Source: Dimargaris cristalligena
Lineage: Eukaryota > Kickxellomycota > Dimargaritomycetes > Dimargaritales > Dimargaritaceae
Direction of reading: 5' to 3'
Assembly: GCA_027576995.1 (NCBI GenBank)
Contig: JANBQC010000401.1
Span: forward strand, 1 to 26,351
DNA length: 26,351 nucleotides
A program made the translations under genes and the position numbers. The notes beneath the pieces were generated by a model, which made no database searches, was not told where the DNA came from, and saw nothing but the letters and a program-made list of their open reading frames with translations. The first letter of the stretch is position 1, and each line of letters begins with the position of its first letter. Positions 1 to 9,574 of this stretch are shown here, piece by piece.

Positions 1-769
1 CGCGACAGAGAAGCTGGAGCAGAGGAGAATACCAGCTTCATCAAATATATGCACAAATGCAATGGCAGAGGGGGGCAGGGGTGGAGATGGATGAGGGTGG
101 ATTATCTATCGTTTACGGTTAAGAGGGAGCAGTAAGAGAGGACCAGACAGTCACCTCGAAAGGTAAGAGATTATATGATAAAGATAGACACAGAGCCCCC
201 AAATATCGCACCGACAATGGAAAATGAATAAATCGTAGCAGATCAGAATAAGCAAAAATGGAACGATGATATCAACCACAGACGCCTACATCCCAACATC
301 CAACAGACTCATAAGTAGACGCTGGTGATAAGTCCGTAGGAGAAGAGCAGGCTAAAGTAATGAATATAAAGGAGGGGTAAGACAAAAAGAGGGGTGGTAT
401 AAAAGCAGGTCTATAAAGGGAAAAGTAAGAAAAAGGCAGCATGGATAGTGCTAGACTAGTGCGTACACACATGCCATTCAAAGCTGGGTAAGGAATATGA
501 GGAAATCCTACCGCTGCCTCGCAATGGGGGCGATTTTACAGCCGGGCAATAAATGAACAAAGGAATGATAGGCAAAAGTATACTAAAATGGATCTACTCG
601 TACATGACGGCCGAAAACAGTGGTGGGTTAAGGTGCCACTTTGCATTATGTAGGCCCAAATAAGACGAGTATTTCTCCACCAGCCGCCCCTTTAAGCCTT
701 CGAGCCCCCTTACTGAGTGAAATAAAAGAATGTCACTGCGTACGCGGAAACGCTACCCCAATGTGTGTC

Positions 770-788
770 TTTTTTTTTAAAAAAAAAA
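770..788. repeat. T9-A10 palindromic tract
   Basis: Nine T are followed directly by ten A, giving a self-complementary run. GT-rich sequence lies before it and a CACACACACC stretch shortly after it. It is seen directly; a role as terminator, nucleosome-depleted promoter element or slippage hotspot is conjecture. Confidence 0.6.
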
Positions 789-1083
789 CTAGTCCGCTAC
801 CACACACACCTTGATAGCCAGAATGGTACCACAGCTGGGTGCTGATTAAAGCCGCCGAGATTGGGCGGGCTACCTGATTAAGTTCAGCACCATTAGAGCC
901 ACCTTAGGTGAAACGAGTATGGTTGGTGGGAGAAATGGCAATCAGGAGTAACGCTAGACTGAATACTGTCGAGTATATCCCAGGCCACACATGGTGTGAA
1001 TACCAGCGAGCGAACTATAAACAAATACAGCGAGACTAAGCCCGAGTAATATAAAAGGTAGAGCTGAAAATAAAAACGAGAAT

Positions 1084-1109
1084 GGGTAGGGCGGGGGGGG
1101 GGGAAGGGG
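1084..1109 (+). repeat. G-run cluster with G-quadruplex pattern
   Basis: Four G-runs (3, 3, 11 and 4 G) are separated by loops of 2, 1 and 2 nt, which fits the canonical G3+N1-7 quadruplex pattern. It lies in a region with no called gene. Whether it folds in vivo is not shown by sequence. Confidence 0.6.
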
Positions 1110-2282
1110 TCAAGGTTGCGGTGTATGTCTAATTCAGGCACCAGGTGGGCGAAAATCAGAATGCTACTAGTAGTAGTTGGACTGTAGGCGAAACTGAACC
1201 ACTGTGGAGCGAGTAAAGAAATGTGCATGAACATGAAGGACCAAAATAGATCCAATAGCTCAGGTAACTACAGGGCGAGGGGGTGGCGGTGGCTCAAGGA
1301 GTAGAATGTAGCTTAATAGTGGATAATAATGGGGTTCCCAACTGGTTACAGGTGAAGGTCTTCCCACATCCAGGCACCAACCGGTGTTGTGGGCAGCTGG
1401 TTAGTTCCAGAGAACAAGAAAATGGTACAGCTAGAATGGTAAGAGTAGCCCAATGGTGCCCAATTCTCGTCCAAAAAAGAACAGCGGAGTAAAAATAAAT
1501 CGATGAAGGTCGAGTAATAAAATAAAAATATCATCTAATAAAAGTCACACTCCCTCAATACCAAGCCAGTGGAGTGTATAGCCACCCCCTTCTCGGTCTT
1601 TCTCCACAGCTACATGGCTCCGTCGGAGCCCCCACTGTGGGATAGGTTGAGAAAGGGTGTGTCATGAGCCAATGGGGGTAATCCAACCAAAAATAAACCG
1701 CTTCCCACCACTGCCCCACCCCTACACCCTTCATCCGAGAACAAACCGGCCAAAAATAGCTCCCCCCTTGGGTAAACCAATAGGCAGCATGATTATAATG
1801 TGTAATAACCAGCTGCTCTGGATTACACAGTATCAGGGTAGTAATAGGGGGGAAAGGGGGATTCGTGTTAAAAAATAAGAAATCACCCGTAGAATCGTGC
1901 CAAGAAGCTAAAGCGATACCCCCATTGCCAAATACTCGGGAATCCGAATGTCAGTCTACCCTGCCTATCGAGTGCCAATTATAGACATCGGGTTCATCAA
2001 CAGAAGGTGCAACATCGCTAGGAATAAAAGTCACAAAATTGACCCTCCCCCTTCCCGAAATAATAATTAGCGTAGGAATCCCATCGGGGTAAAGCTATTC
2101 CAAAAACCAAAGAAATAAATAAAAACACGGGGCTGGAATAGCGGGTATGCAAATGGTGGGTAAACCATCTTAATCAAGGGGAATACAGTAAAGACTGTGG
2201 AATCTCTCAATTCCAACTACGCCACCGCTGCTTGTACATGTCACTGGAAATCATCAATTAAAGAGAAAAGGGGCTAACTTAC

Positions 2283-2502
2283 TTTTCCGAAAACGGGAGG
2301 GCCGTCGCTGAAATTGGGGGGGGAAATTGCTGGTTGGTCGGGGTTCTTTGGATAGTGGAACTGCTGGTAACTCGGGTACCTCCGATTGGCAGATATGGAC
2401 GGGTAGGTCACTAAACTTGACATCTTGTCCACACGTTGAACATTTGATAGTCGGGAGAACTGTGCTTAGCCGGGACCTGTCCATACCTTTGAGCGCGGAC
2501 AT
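2283..2502 (-). CDS. First exon of a small zinc-motif protein (partial, LIM/paxillin-like N-terminus?)
   Basis: The ATG is at 2502. The frame runs 73 codons plus one base to a strong donor (GGAAAA|GTAAGTT), so the exon ends in phase 1. The product starts MSALKGMDRSRL, then has VLPTIK followed by a Cys2-His-Cys motif: C21-x2-C24-x11-H36-x-C38. A Pro-rich, basic segment follows. From memory, VLPTIKCS.CG...HVC-type N-termini occur in fungal proteins with LIM domains further on, so such a protein is the best guess. No LIM domain is visible downstream, and the remaining exons are unresolved. The upstream DNA (2503-4100) is pyrimidine-rich on the sense strand, like other promoters here. The exon itself is well supported; its family is not. 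Confidence 0.6.
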
Positions 2503-4120
2503 GGCTGGGTTCGGTAGGGGGGTGTAGTCGGAAATTGAACTTTTCGGTAGGTTACGCCGGGAAGAGGCGGGGAACGAACGGACGGACGTACGGATGAAGT
2601 TTTGGGGGAAGGGCGAAGCGAGTTCAAATAAGGGAATAATAGCAATGAATCAAATAAGACTAGGTGTCCGGTTGGTCAAAACCGGAGTAAAGGAGGAGGG
2701 ACAGAGGTGGATAAAAATAGTACAGGGTCGGGAAATAGACCAAGTGGTGGTGTGTGAGAGACACTTCTGTAGGTTCAGTATGGGCTGGTCAATTTACTAC
2801 CAAGGGGAAGCGGAGATACACCAAGGAAGTCCCTACTAAAGCGGAGGGGGGGCCTCGCTGCTTGCGGCCAACCGCACAGTGGAGGACGGTCTGGGACGCG
2901 ACTCAGTAGTAGACTTATAGGGATAGCGTGGTGATACAAACGTTGAGCAAAATACCGGAAGTGGACTTCGAGACTGGGATATGACAAAAGGTCGCCTGCA
3001 GGACCGATCATTAAGACGTATAATCACAAGGGCCGTAGTACGGGGGAAACGGCGGGAAGGGTGTATATAGTATGGGAGCTAAAATAAATCACCGCAGTTG
3101 TGGGTGGCCACCGGGTGCATTGGTCCTTTATAGTGGGGGTCGGTGGTGCCGATGGAAAAGCGGGGCTGGTCGGTTGGGCAGGTAACGCAATGGCCCACGA
3201 AAGGGCGAGTGTGTGCGCGGGTGGAGGGATATTGTAACCGAGGTAAAGGGGAGGGGGTTCCGGCCACTGCAAGCAAAAACGCAAGGAATTCGGACTACTG
3301 AGTCGGGAATGGTGAGCTGTTCAGTAGAGGACTGTCGAATTGTGGAGGTCGGGGATATAGTGCGGTTCAACCAGGAGGTCGAATTTTAGATAAACGAGGA
3401 AAATAAGGAAGGGAGGCAAGAAGGAAGAGAAGTAACGAGGAAGGGGGCGGGAATGGGTGATAGGTATATAGTATGCATACATACATGCATACAGAACAGG
3501 GATTATAAGGCTTTGCCTGACGGTTAGACAAGTCGTTGGTGTGGGAGTGAAGGGTACATGCGCATATATATGTGGGGGTGAGTAGCCGCCTCATATAAAT
3601 GGTCCAGGACAAAGATGCCTCCCTCTCCCAATGTCTCAATGGGTTGGGGTGGCTGTGAGCCGCAAGGCTGGTAGGAGGTACCAATTTCTACTTACCGAGT
3701 GATATAGTATTGTAAGTTAGACCGGGGAACGACGCCAGGGGAAATAGGGGCAGCTGGCCAAGGACCGGCTTGGAAATAAGCGCGACGTGGAATATGGTTT
3801 GGTCCGTTAAAGACAATGTGGCGGGAGCGGTATATCCGAGGGAAGTGCGAGCCGGGTGTAGTAATAGAAAGGATATAATTCGAATAGTACGCTAAAATGG
3901 ATGGAATGTTCAATGAAAATAGAAGCAATAGTAAGTGGTAAACTCAATCATGTAATTCAATGGCAATTTGGTAGTAATAGTTTGGTGCAAAACAGGGCAT
4001 TGGAAGGCGAGGGAGGTGCGTGGTATTTAATAGAGGCCCCCCACTAAAGACTAGTGGGATAAAGGAGAAGGGGGGAGGGAGCGCATCAACTTTAGCACAC
4101 TGCGGAGTCTAGAGTTGGGA
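2503..4120. promoter_or_regulatory. Purine-rich intergenic stretch, likely promoter of the minus-strand 2502 gene
   Basis: The plus strand is dominated by G and A, so the sense strand of the gene starting at 2502 is C/T-rich. The several 60-105-codon open frames here (for example 3367-3684, minus) are low-complexity Pro/Leu/Ser/Tyr sequences produced by CT-rich DNA and carry no motif. A small repeat, ATGCATAC twice, lies near 3474-3493. No specific transcription-factor site can be named. Confidence 0.4.
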
Positions 4121-4943
4121 TTATATTAGTATAATATAAAACCGAGCGAGGACAAAGGCCCAGGGCAGCCGGATGGTGGGGGCGTCTCTGTTCCATATCC
4201 TCGACTGGCGTGGGTCCCGTGCGGTGATTCGATTTCCCCTCTTCCTTCTCCATTCATCCTCTTCCTTTATCGTTTGCGCGTCCACTAAATCCCCCAAGGT
4301 CGCCCCATTAAAAAAGGGCATTTCCCCTAGCGAACCCAAGTGGCGCGGATACCCGAGGGGTAGAGGATATCAAAGGGCCACGGAGACAGGCCACAGTGTT
4401 GGAGGGGGGAAGTGATATTCGGGGGCTGAACGAGAGGAAGGGGAAGAAGACCAAATGTAGTTTTAAAGTTAGTTACGGGGGACCGAAAGCCCCTCTCCCT
4501 AGCCCATTGTCCCCCTCCCCCACTCTGGCATTGTCCGCCTCGACTTCGCGAATAAACCCGTTGCAGTGGTAGTGGGGGGAGGGGGTGTCGTTCTGTGAAT
4601 GTTGCTACGGTTCCTCTTCCCCTTCCCTTTTAGCCCTCCCTGTGTCGATACAATGGGTATAAGCGTGGTCGTATACTTTAATAGTACCAACGTAATTCGC
4701 TGCCCCCTCCCTCCTTCGTTAGGGGGATACTCGGCCCAAACAGTACCATAAACGCATCGTATAGTTCACCGCACATCCCCCGTCTTCCTCTTTACACAAA
4801 TTAGCGGTCGCTGGCCGTATCAGGGGCACCATGGCTCGGGGGAACTTCGTCACAGGCCAGGGAGCACTTACCTCGTAAGCCAACCACAACGAACGGCCTG
4901 AGTAAAGCGACCCGTTCTTTGGTCTGGGGGTTGACCACATATC
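4121..4943 (-). CDS. Candidate exons of an unresolved spliced gene
   Basis: Several minus-strand segments have both open frames and good splice signals. 4872-4943 is 72 nt, with acceptor aaaag and strong donor GAG|GTAAGT. One of its frames reads NPQTKERVALLRPFVVVGLR. 4699 begins after a purine-rich acceptor (ggggcag), and in matching phase reads NYVGTIKVYDHAYTHCIDT. 4477-4592 begins after cattcacag and has very C/G-rich third positions (it includes PHYHCNGFIREVEADNARVG). It is followed by a textbook 51-nt intron (4426-4476) with gtaactaac at its start and a pyrimidine tract ending cgttcag. A further frame after an acceptor at 4327 reads NGATLGDLVDAQTIKEEDEW. I could not join these with consistent phase and recognise no family. 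At least part is probably coding. Confidence 0.3.
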
Positions 4944-6052
4944 CTTTTGGGCATTACACCATAATAACCTAATATTTTAGTATGCTCAAACTCTGTTACC
5001 GATACAAGAGATATTACCCATGCGCTGCTTCAATTAATCACTAGCCTCATATTAAACCAGGGGCACCGAATCTTCTTTTACTGCCTCGCTTAGCTATAGC
5101 TATAGCAAACTCGCCATGGTATATTTGCTATATTCAGCCATATGGTGCCGCTTTGGTCTGGCCTAGTTTTAGAAACAACGGTGTGGCACCTCCCTTCTAC
5201 GCCGGACATAACTGGGGGGGTTTTTTTTTGGTATGACAGTAGGACTGGATAGCGCGCCCTTTCCGCTATTCCCCTTAGTTACACTACTATTGGAACCTCC
5301 CGTTAAACCTAGTTATTGGTTCGCCATATTTCCACTGGTGCCCTGAAAATTTTTCCAACATGACATGCCTCACTTCTGAGTGGTTTTTGTAGGATACGGG
5401 CGAACCGCCCCTGCCCAATCCCATTTACGTTCATTACTACAGGATTTTTGCCCACGCTACAATCAGTGAAGCGAACCATGTGCGGAACCCTAATTTGACT
5501 TATTTAACCATACCCACCTGACCGTACCTCGATAACATAGGCGCTTATCCAACGACCCGATGTATAAATGGGGTAAATCCACCCCACGATTTTATTGGTG
5601 TACAGTGTGAGCATCATCGTATAGAGCCCAGGTTTAGATAGACGTGTGCGTAGATGGATAAATGAACCGGATACAACCCTTATACTATAGTTGAGCCGGG
5701 GTATTGCAACTAGCTGTATTAAAAGGAGAGTATGTAAACCCCCTATTGCGGTATATTACCCCAATCATCATTAGCATCATTCATTTCCCCCGGTCTAACT
5801 CTCTCGGGATCATTCCATTCATTGATGCATTTGCTTAATTAGACTGGCCATTCGTTAGCCAGGGCCAGCAAGACACAGTAATATAGACTGCAAAAAAAAA
5901 GGAGGGGGGTGGCAATCGTTTAAAGCAAATGAAGACTTATCGCAGTAGAATACAGGCTGCTTTGCCGAGTCTAGTCAAGTCAGACGATCCCTAGTCAGTG
6001 TGGTGAATACATACATAGGCATCATTCATGACCCCCGGCACTATGTAATGGT
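4944..6052. other. Gap without a confident gene; one bounded open segment on the minus strand
   Basis: On the minus strand, 5528-5713 is 186 nt (62 codons, phase 0). It lies between a pyrimidine-tract acceptor (ctccttttaatacag) and a donor (GAG|GTACGG), and could be an exon of the unresolved gene to its left. A very strong acceptor (poly-T then gcag) ends at 5888, but only a short frame follows it. Two imperfect copies of a 27-nt sequence lie at 5769-5795 and 6014-6040. There is a short palindrome, GCTATAGCTATAGC, near 5091-5104. Nothing here is assigned a function. Confidence 0.3.
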
Positions 6053-7399
6053 TTAGTTACAGAGTTTTTGATCCTTCGGCGAGGGCGAGGGTATCAGATC
6101 GTTCATATAGCTTTGGACACGGGTAATAATATCCTGCGGCTCAGCCATTGCGCCGACCCCTACGTCATTTCAGGATAAATACGGTGACCGAGTTGAGTTA
6201 TTTCCCAGTTGTATATTCAGAAGGTTTGTAACAAGGGTATTATCAAATATACCTCATATTAGCAATGGACCAGCTTGCGGTCGACGGTCTTCGACTTTAA
6301 TCCATAACCCACCATTAGCCCTCATGGCGAACCATTGCACATAATTATCCAGCGGAATTAGGGCTTACCTGTATCTCCGCACGCCAATAGTTTGCTTATA
6401 GGGCTAATCACCTTGATTCCCAGCTCTTCGGTAAGGACCCGAAGGTGCTTGGCCGTAAATGGGTGATCCCACATATGAGTATTCATGGCCGGGCACACGA
6501 TGCATGGCTTTGAAAAGTCCCAGGCCCGTAGTACACAGGTCTGTTAAATAACAACAACCAGGATTTCAAAATAAAAAAATCGAAGTCGACGCTTGATTAA
6601 TATAGCGCCAAGCTAAAGGCAGTCGCAAGGCCCGGCGGGATAGTGTATGGTCAATAAGAGTTAATCCAGGGAGGTGTGGGCACTTACGAGTAGGTTATCA
6701 CAAAGGCCGTTGGCTATCTTGGCCAGGGTATGGGCGTCCAGTGGAACCACCACCATGATATCGGCCCACTTGCGTAGATCAATGTGAACTACAGGGTCAC
6801 CCTTCTTGGACCATACCTAATAAATTTCACAATTAGCCAGATAAAAGGAAAATGGTCTGGTTATGTAAACCGTCCGTGGTATTTATGAGGTGTGTGTTGT
6901 ATCTTAGGTTCCTGCTGATCCTATACTCCCGTCGGTAAAGCTATAGAACGATGTCCGTAATCATTAATACGTACCTGCCATTCGCCCTCATCGGTATACA
7001 GTTTTGCCCCATTAAGCTGGCTGGGGCTGTAGAACCGGAGGGAGTTTTGAGTTGAAATGACCTTAACGTGGACCTGAAGCATGATTGGTCCAAGGGTGTT
7101 AACAGCCACAGCGATACCCATGATTAATCAGCAGTGTAGAAAAGAAGCGGTGAGGTAAGAAGGTGTGGTCCTATAGCAGCAGGTGGGCTTGCTTCCTCCA
7201 CCATACTGGGTGGCTTTTATGACCATGTCGGTTGTCATTCAGCACAACAAGGGCATGTCGTTTAGAGCGAGGCTTCGGGCACAAAGGGGTGACGCTTTGC
7301 AATGGGTCTTACGTTTGGAATTCCGTAGAACCCTGCAACAAGCTCGGGCACTTTGATGCTAGCAACACTTCCGGTGGTTCCAATAAGAAGATTGACCAT
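6053..7399 (-). CDS. Phosphopantothenoylcysteine decarboxylase (PPC-DC / Hal3-Cab3 family), five exons
   Basis: Exons on the minus strand are 7313-7399, 6975-7073, 6688-6816, 6369-6540 and 6053-6159. All introns (239, 158, 147 and 209 nt) are GT-AG. The phases agree, giving 197 residues, close to the usual ~200 for the monofunctional enzyme. The enzyme decarboxylates 4'-phosphopantothenoylcysteine to 4'-phosphopantetheine, using FMN, in coenzyme A synthesis. Visible family marks are the N-terminal TGSVASIKVPELV FMN-binding segment, VVHIDLRKWAD with catalytic His73, LDAHTLAKIANGLCDNLL, RAWDFSKP, the PAMNT motif (Asn125), LLACGDTGVGAMAE with Cys159, and a short C-terminal tail. The three residues needed for catalysis in plant AtHAL3a (His, Asn, Cys) are therefore all present. 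The start at 7399 is set by the family's N-terminus and a good context (CCCCATGG). The yeast-type acidic C-terminal extension is absent. The gene is divergent from the RING gene at 7981. Confidence 0.92.
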
Positions 7400-7980
7400 G
7401 GGGTAGGTTCATAAAAGAGGGAGTAGCTAAACGGGATAAATGGAATATGAGAATGCTAAAGCACTTGGTAATAGTAGTAGTAGGCCCTTACAATTAGGCC
7501 AAGGTAGAAATAGAAGATAGTATATTCAGAGTACCACACAATCTAAACAAGAGTGACGAGGCTAGCCAACCATAACCAACGAACGAGTACTGTTTTGGGG
7601 TCTGTTTGGCTTATAAAGGGTCAGTGGAATTTCCCTCCCCACAAGCCTAGGATAGCCTTCAATAGTAGATTCCAGTGTCTTTGTCCTTGTTAGTCGACCC
7701 GCTTTATCTTTGCCCTTCGATAGTTTAACCAATACTGCGTATTTTCGAATTATTTTCCTTATACTTTGCTTTTCAATCGGACCGACTCCTAATTGCCAGG
7801 GGATAGCATCTAAGCATTATTCCTTCGCCCTCCTAGTGCCTCAGAATTACTCCCATTATAGAATACCTTTGCATTTTATAGCTCACGGACCGCCGTCCAA
7901 CATTCGCTTAGTCGCATTTCTTCCTGTCCCCCAGTTATATCTTTTTTTTTTGGTCTATTGAGGTCCCCTTAGTTCGCCCC
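7400..7980. promoter_or_regulatory. Shared divergent promoter region (PPC-DC gene / RING gene)
   Basis: This 581-nt spacer separates two divergently transcribed genes. The RING side is C/T-rich close to its ATG, and a TATA-like ttataaag lies at about 7612-7619, some 360 nt upstream. An open frame at 7710-7961 ends 20 nt before the RING ATG, but reads as hydrophobic low-complexity sequence from CT-rich DNA. It is either chance or, if transcribed, an upstream ORF. Confidence 0.45.
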
Positions 7981-9165
7981 ATGAATCCCCCACCCAGCGG
8001 TTCAGCTGAACCCAATCGTTGGACCCTCGCCGCCGCTCACCCCCGCAAACACTCGAAAGCACCCCTAACCCGTCGCACCACTGCCCCCTCGCCCACGATG
8101 CCGGCTGCCGTAACCAGCGGCAGTACTACTACTACACCATTTCCCTCTTCGCTCGACGTTACCCGCGCCCAACTAGGCCGGCTACCCAAAGTGAAATGCG
8201 CAATCTGTCTGGAAGCCCCCGATCCCGCTACCTTCACCGCATGCGGCCATATCTTTTGCGAAACCTGTATTCTAGTCGCCCTTCAGACGATTAACCAGTG
8301 TCCCGTTTGTCGGAAAGCGCTTAATCGGCGACTCCTGCGGATTCTACAGTTTCCGGTGGTGCCCCTCCGGGTCAGCGACACTAAACCGGCCGTGGCATCA
8401 TTACAACCACCAGCCTTACCACCAACCACTATAGCGCTTCCGTTAACTATTGCATCAAATTCGTCATCATCGGTATCTGCTACCGTGGTTACCAGCTCGG
8501 GGCTTCCAACCAGTACTCCCACCGTTTTACCAAGACCGTCACCCAAGCGTAAAGCGCCCCCACCAGAAGCCCAAGCTAGCGAGTCGGAGGGTAGCCGAGA
8601 AAATAAATCCTCCAACCCCCGGCAGTCGTCTAGGCGGTTGGCCAACCCAGCCCTTCAGCGCTCCACTGGGACAGCGGATGCTGCGCTGACTGTCCAGCGG
8701 GATAGCATACCAATCCCTGGGCTAGCCAACCCTACCCGGGCTTCATCCGACACCCAACCCCCCGCTGCTATTTCCTTACCCTCCCTCCGACAGTCTCGCA
8801 TTCGACGGACTCGGCATAATCCCGACCAACCTGACCGGCCTCGCGAACCTCTGGTGCCTTCCGATGAAGCAGTGCCTAGTACTCTTCCATCATCGGATGA
8901 CGGCCTGCCCAGTATCGACATTAATGGCCACTCCTCCGAAGATAACAGTACCGGGCTGCTTGAACCCACCAATATTTTGGCGCCCTCCCCCGACCCATCC
9001 GCTCATCCCGAATCCGACACTGGCGATACCCAAACCACCTTAGTACCCAATTCATTTAACGAATTCACATTCGATTTCGAAGATCTTGGCGATATTAACT
9101 ACCAGGCCATTTTCGAACCAGACGAGGGCGATGGTAGCCCTACTAAACGCCGTCGCTTTTACTAA
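7981..9165 (+). CDS. RING-finger (C3HC4) protein, probable nuclear E3 ubiquitin ligase
   Basis: Single exon, 394 residues. A classic C3HC4 RING spans residues 73-110: C73-x2-C76-x11-C88-x-H90-x2-C93-x2-C96-x10-C107-x2-C110. It includes the FTACGHIFCETCI and CPVCRKAL segments. RING fingers recruit E2 enzymes, so an E3 ligase role is expected. The HIFC..CI..AL...CPVCR pattern recalls the Slx8/RNF4 class of SUMO-targeted ligases, but no clear SUMO-interacting motif is visible. The rest is Pro/Ser/Thr-rich and probably disordered. An internal basic stretch (SPKRKAPPP) and the C-terminal KRRRFY could be nuclear localisation signals, and the C-terminus just before the latter is acidic. The ATG follows a pyrimidine-rich leader. 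RING function is near certain; the Slx8-like assignment is tentative. Confidence 0.88.
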   Translation: MNPPPSGSAEPNRWTLAAAHPRKHSKAPLTRRTTAPSPTMPAAVTSGSTTTTPFPSSLDVTRAQLGRLPKVKCAICLEAPDPATFTACGHIFCETCILVALQTINQCPVCRKALNRRLLRILQFPVVPLRVSDTKPAVASLQPPALPPTTIALPLTIASNSSSSVSATVVTSSGLPTSTPTVLPRPSPKRKAPPPEAQASESEGSRENKSSNPRQSSRRLANPALQRSTGTADAALTVQRDSIPIPGLANPTRASSDTQPPAAISLPSLRQSRIRRTRHNPDQPDRPREPLVPSDEAVPSTLPSSDDGLPSIDINGHSSEDNSTGLLEPTNILAPSPDPSAHPESDTGDTQTTLVPNSFNEFTFDFEDLGDINYQAIFEPDEGDGSPTKRRRFY

Positions 9166-9307
9166 TACATACTGGGTAGCCAGACCGACTCTAGTGGTGG
9201 TCGCCTTGGCCTTGTTTAAATTAACCATATCCGCATTCTTCTCTTTGCGTACATTAAATGTATTTTAATCATATACCAACCCTGCCGTATCCATGTCCAT
9301 ACGATCA

Positions 9308-9313
9308 AATAAA
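9308..9313 (+). terminator. Candidate poly(A) signal of the RING gene
   Basis: An AATAAA hexamer lies 143 nt after the RING stop codon, in the 409-nt gap to the convergent peroxiredoxin gene. Fungal poly(A) signals are loose, so this is only suggestive. Confidence 0.35.
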
Positions 9314-9574
9314 TGAATGCCATAGTAAATGAAATACGATGCTGAGGGAGTGGTTCATTGAGTGATGCTACCTGAGGCATTATGAACGCCAGCCGACCAA
9401 GATCGGCAAATGAAATGATAAGCCGGAAGTGGTGATGTCAAGTGGATTGCTCTTTCGACCTTATCCGTACAATTAATACTGGAAAGTCTGGAATAGTCGA
9501 ATACCGTTCACTAGATGTTTGGGAACATTGCCACCAGCGGGCATGATTTAGATTTAGACCTACCCAAAGTATGC

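Larger units (their letters stand above)
1..2282. other. No confident gene; possible downstream exons of the 2502 gene
   Basis: The plus strand is purine-rich in the left half, as upstream of other minus-strand genes in this window. The longest open frame here (893-1255, minus) begins at a TTG, not an ATG, and has no recognisable motif, although a good 3' splice site (ttactcgctccacag) lies just inside it. Another strong minus-strand acceptor (ctcaacctatcccacag, about 1611-1627) matches the phase of the 2283-2502 exon and is followed by a short frame of about 26 codons containing a C-x-C-G motif. This could be a terminal exon, but nothing proves it. A G-run cluster (1084-1109) and a T9A10 palindrome (770-788) are listed separately. 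Confidence 0.4.

Noticed and set aside
893..1255. 120-codon minus-strand open frame
   Set aside because: It starts at TTG, is rich in Leu, Tyr and Phe from CT-rich DNA, and has no motif, despite a good acceptor nearby.
3367..3684. 105-codon minus-strand open frame
   Set aside because: Low-complexity composition in pyrimidine-rich promoter-like DNA, with no motif or signal.
4872..4943. Idea that VALLRPFVVVGLR marks a guanylate-kinase-like or Sm/Lsm domain
   Set aside because: The resemblance is a few hydrophobic residues only; no P-loop or full Sm fold follows.
7710..7961. 83-codon frame just before the RING gene
   Set aside because: Lies in the pyrimidine-rich leader, has no domain, and is best explained as chance or an upstream ORF.
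8283..8645. 120-codon minus-strand frame inside the RING gene
   Set aside because: It is a shadow of the real plus-strand coding frame, which contains the intact RING motif.
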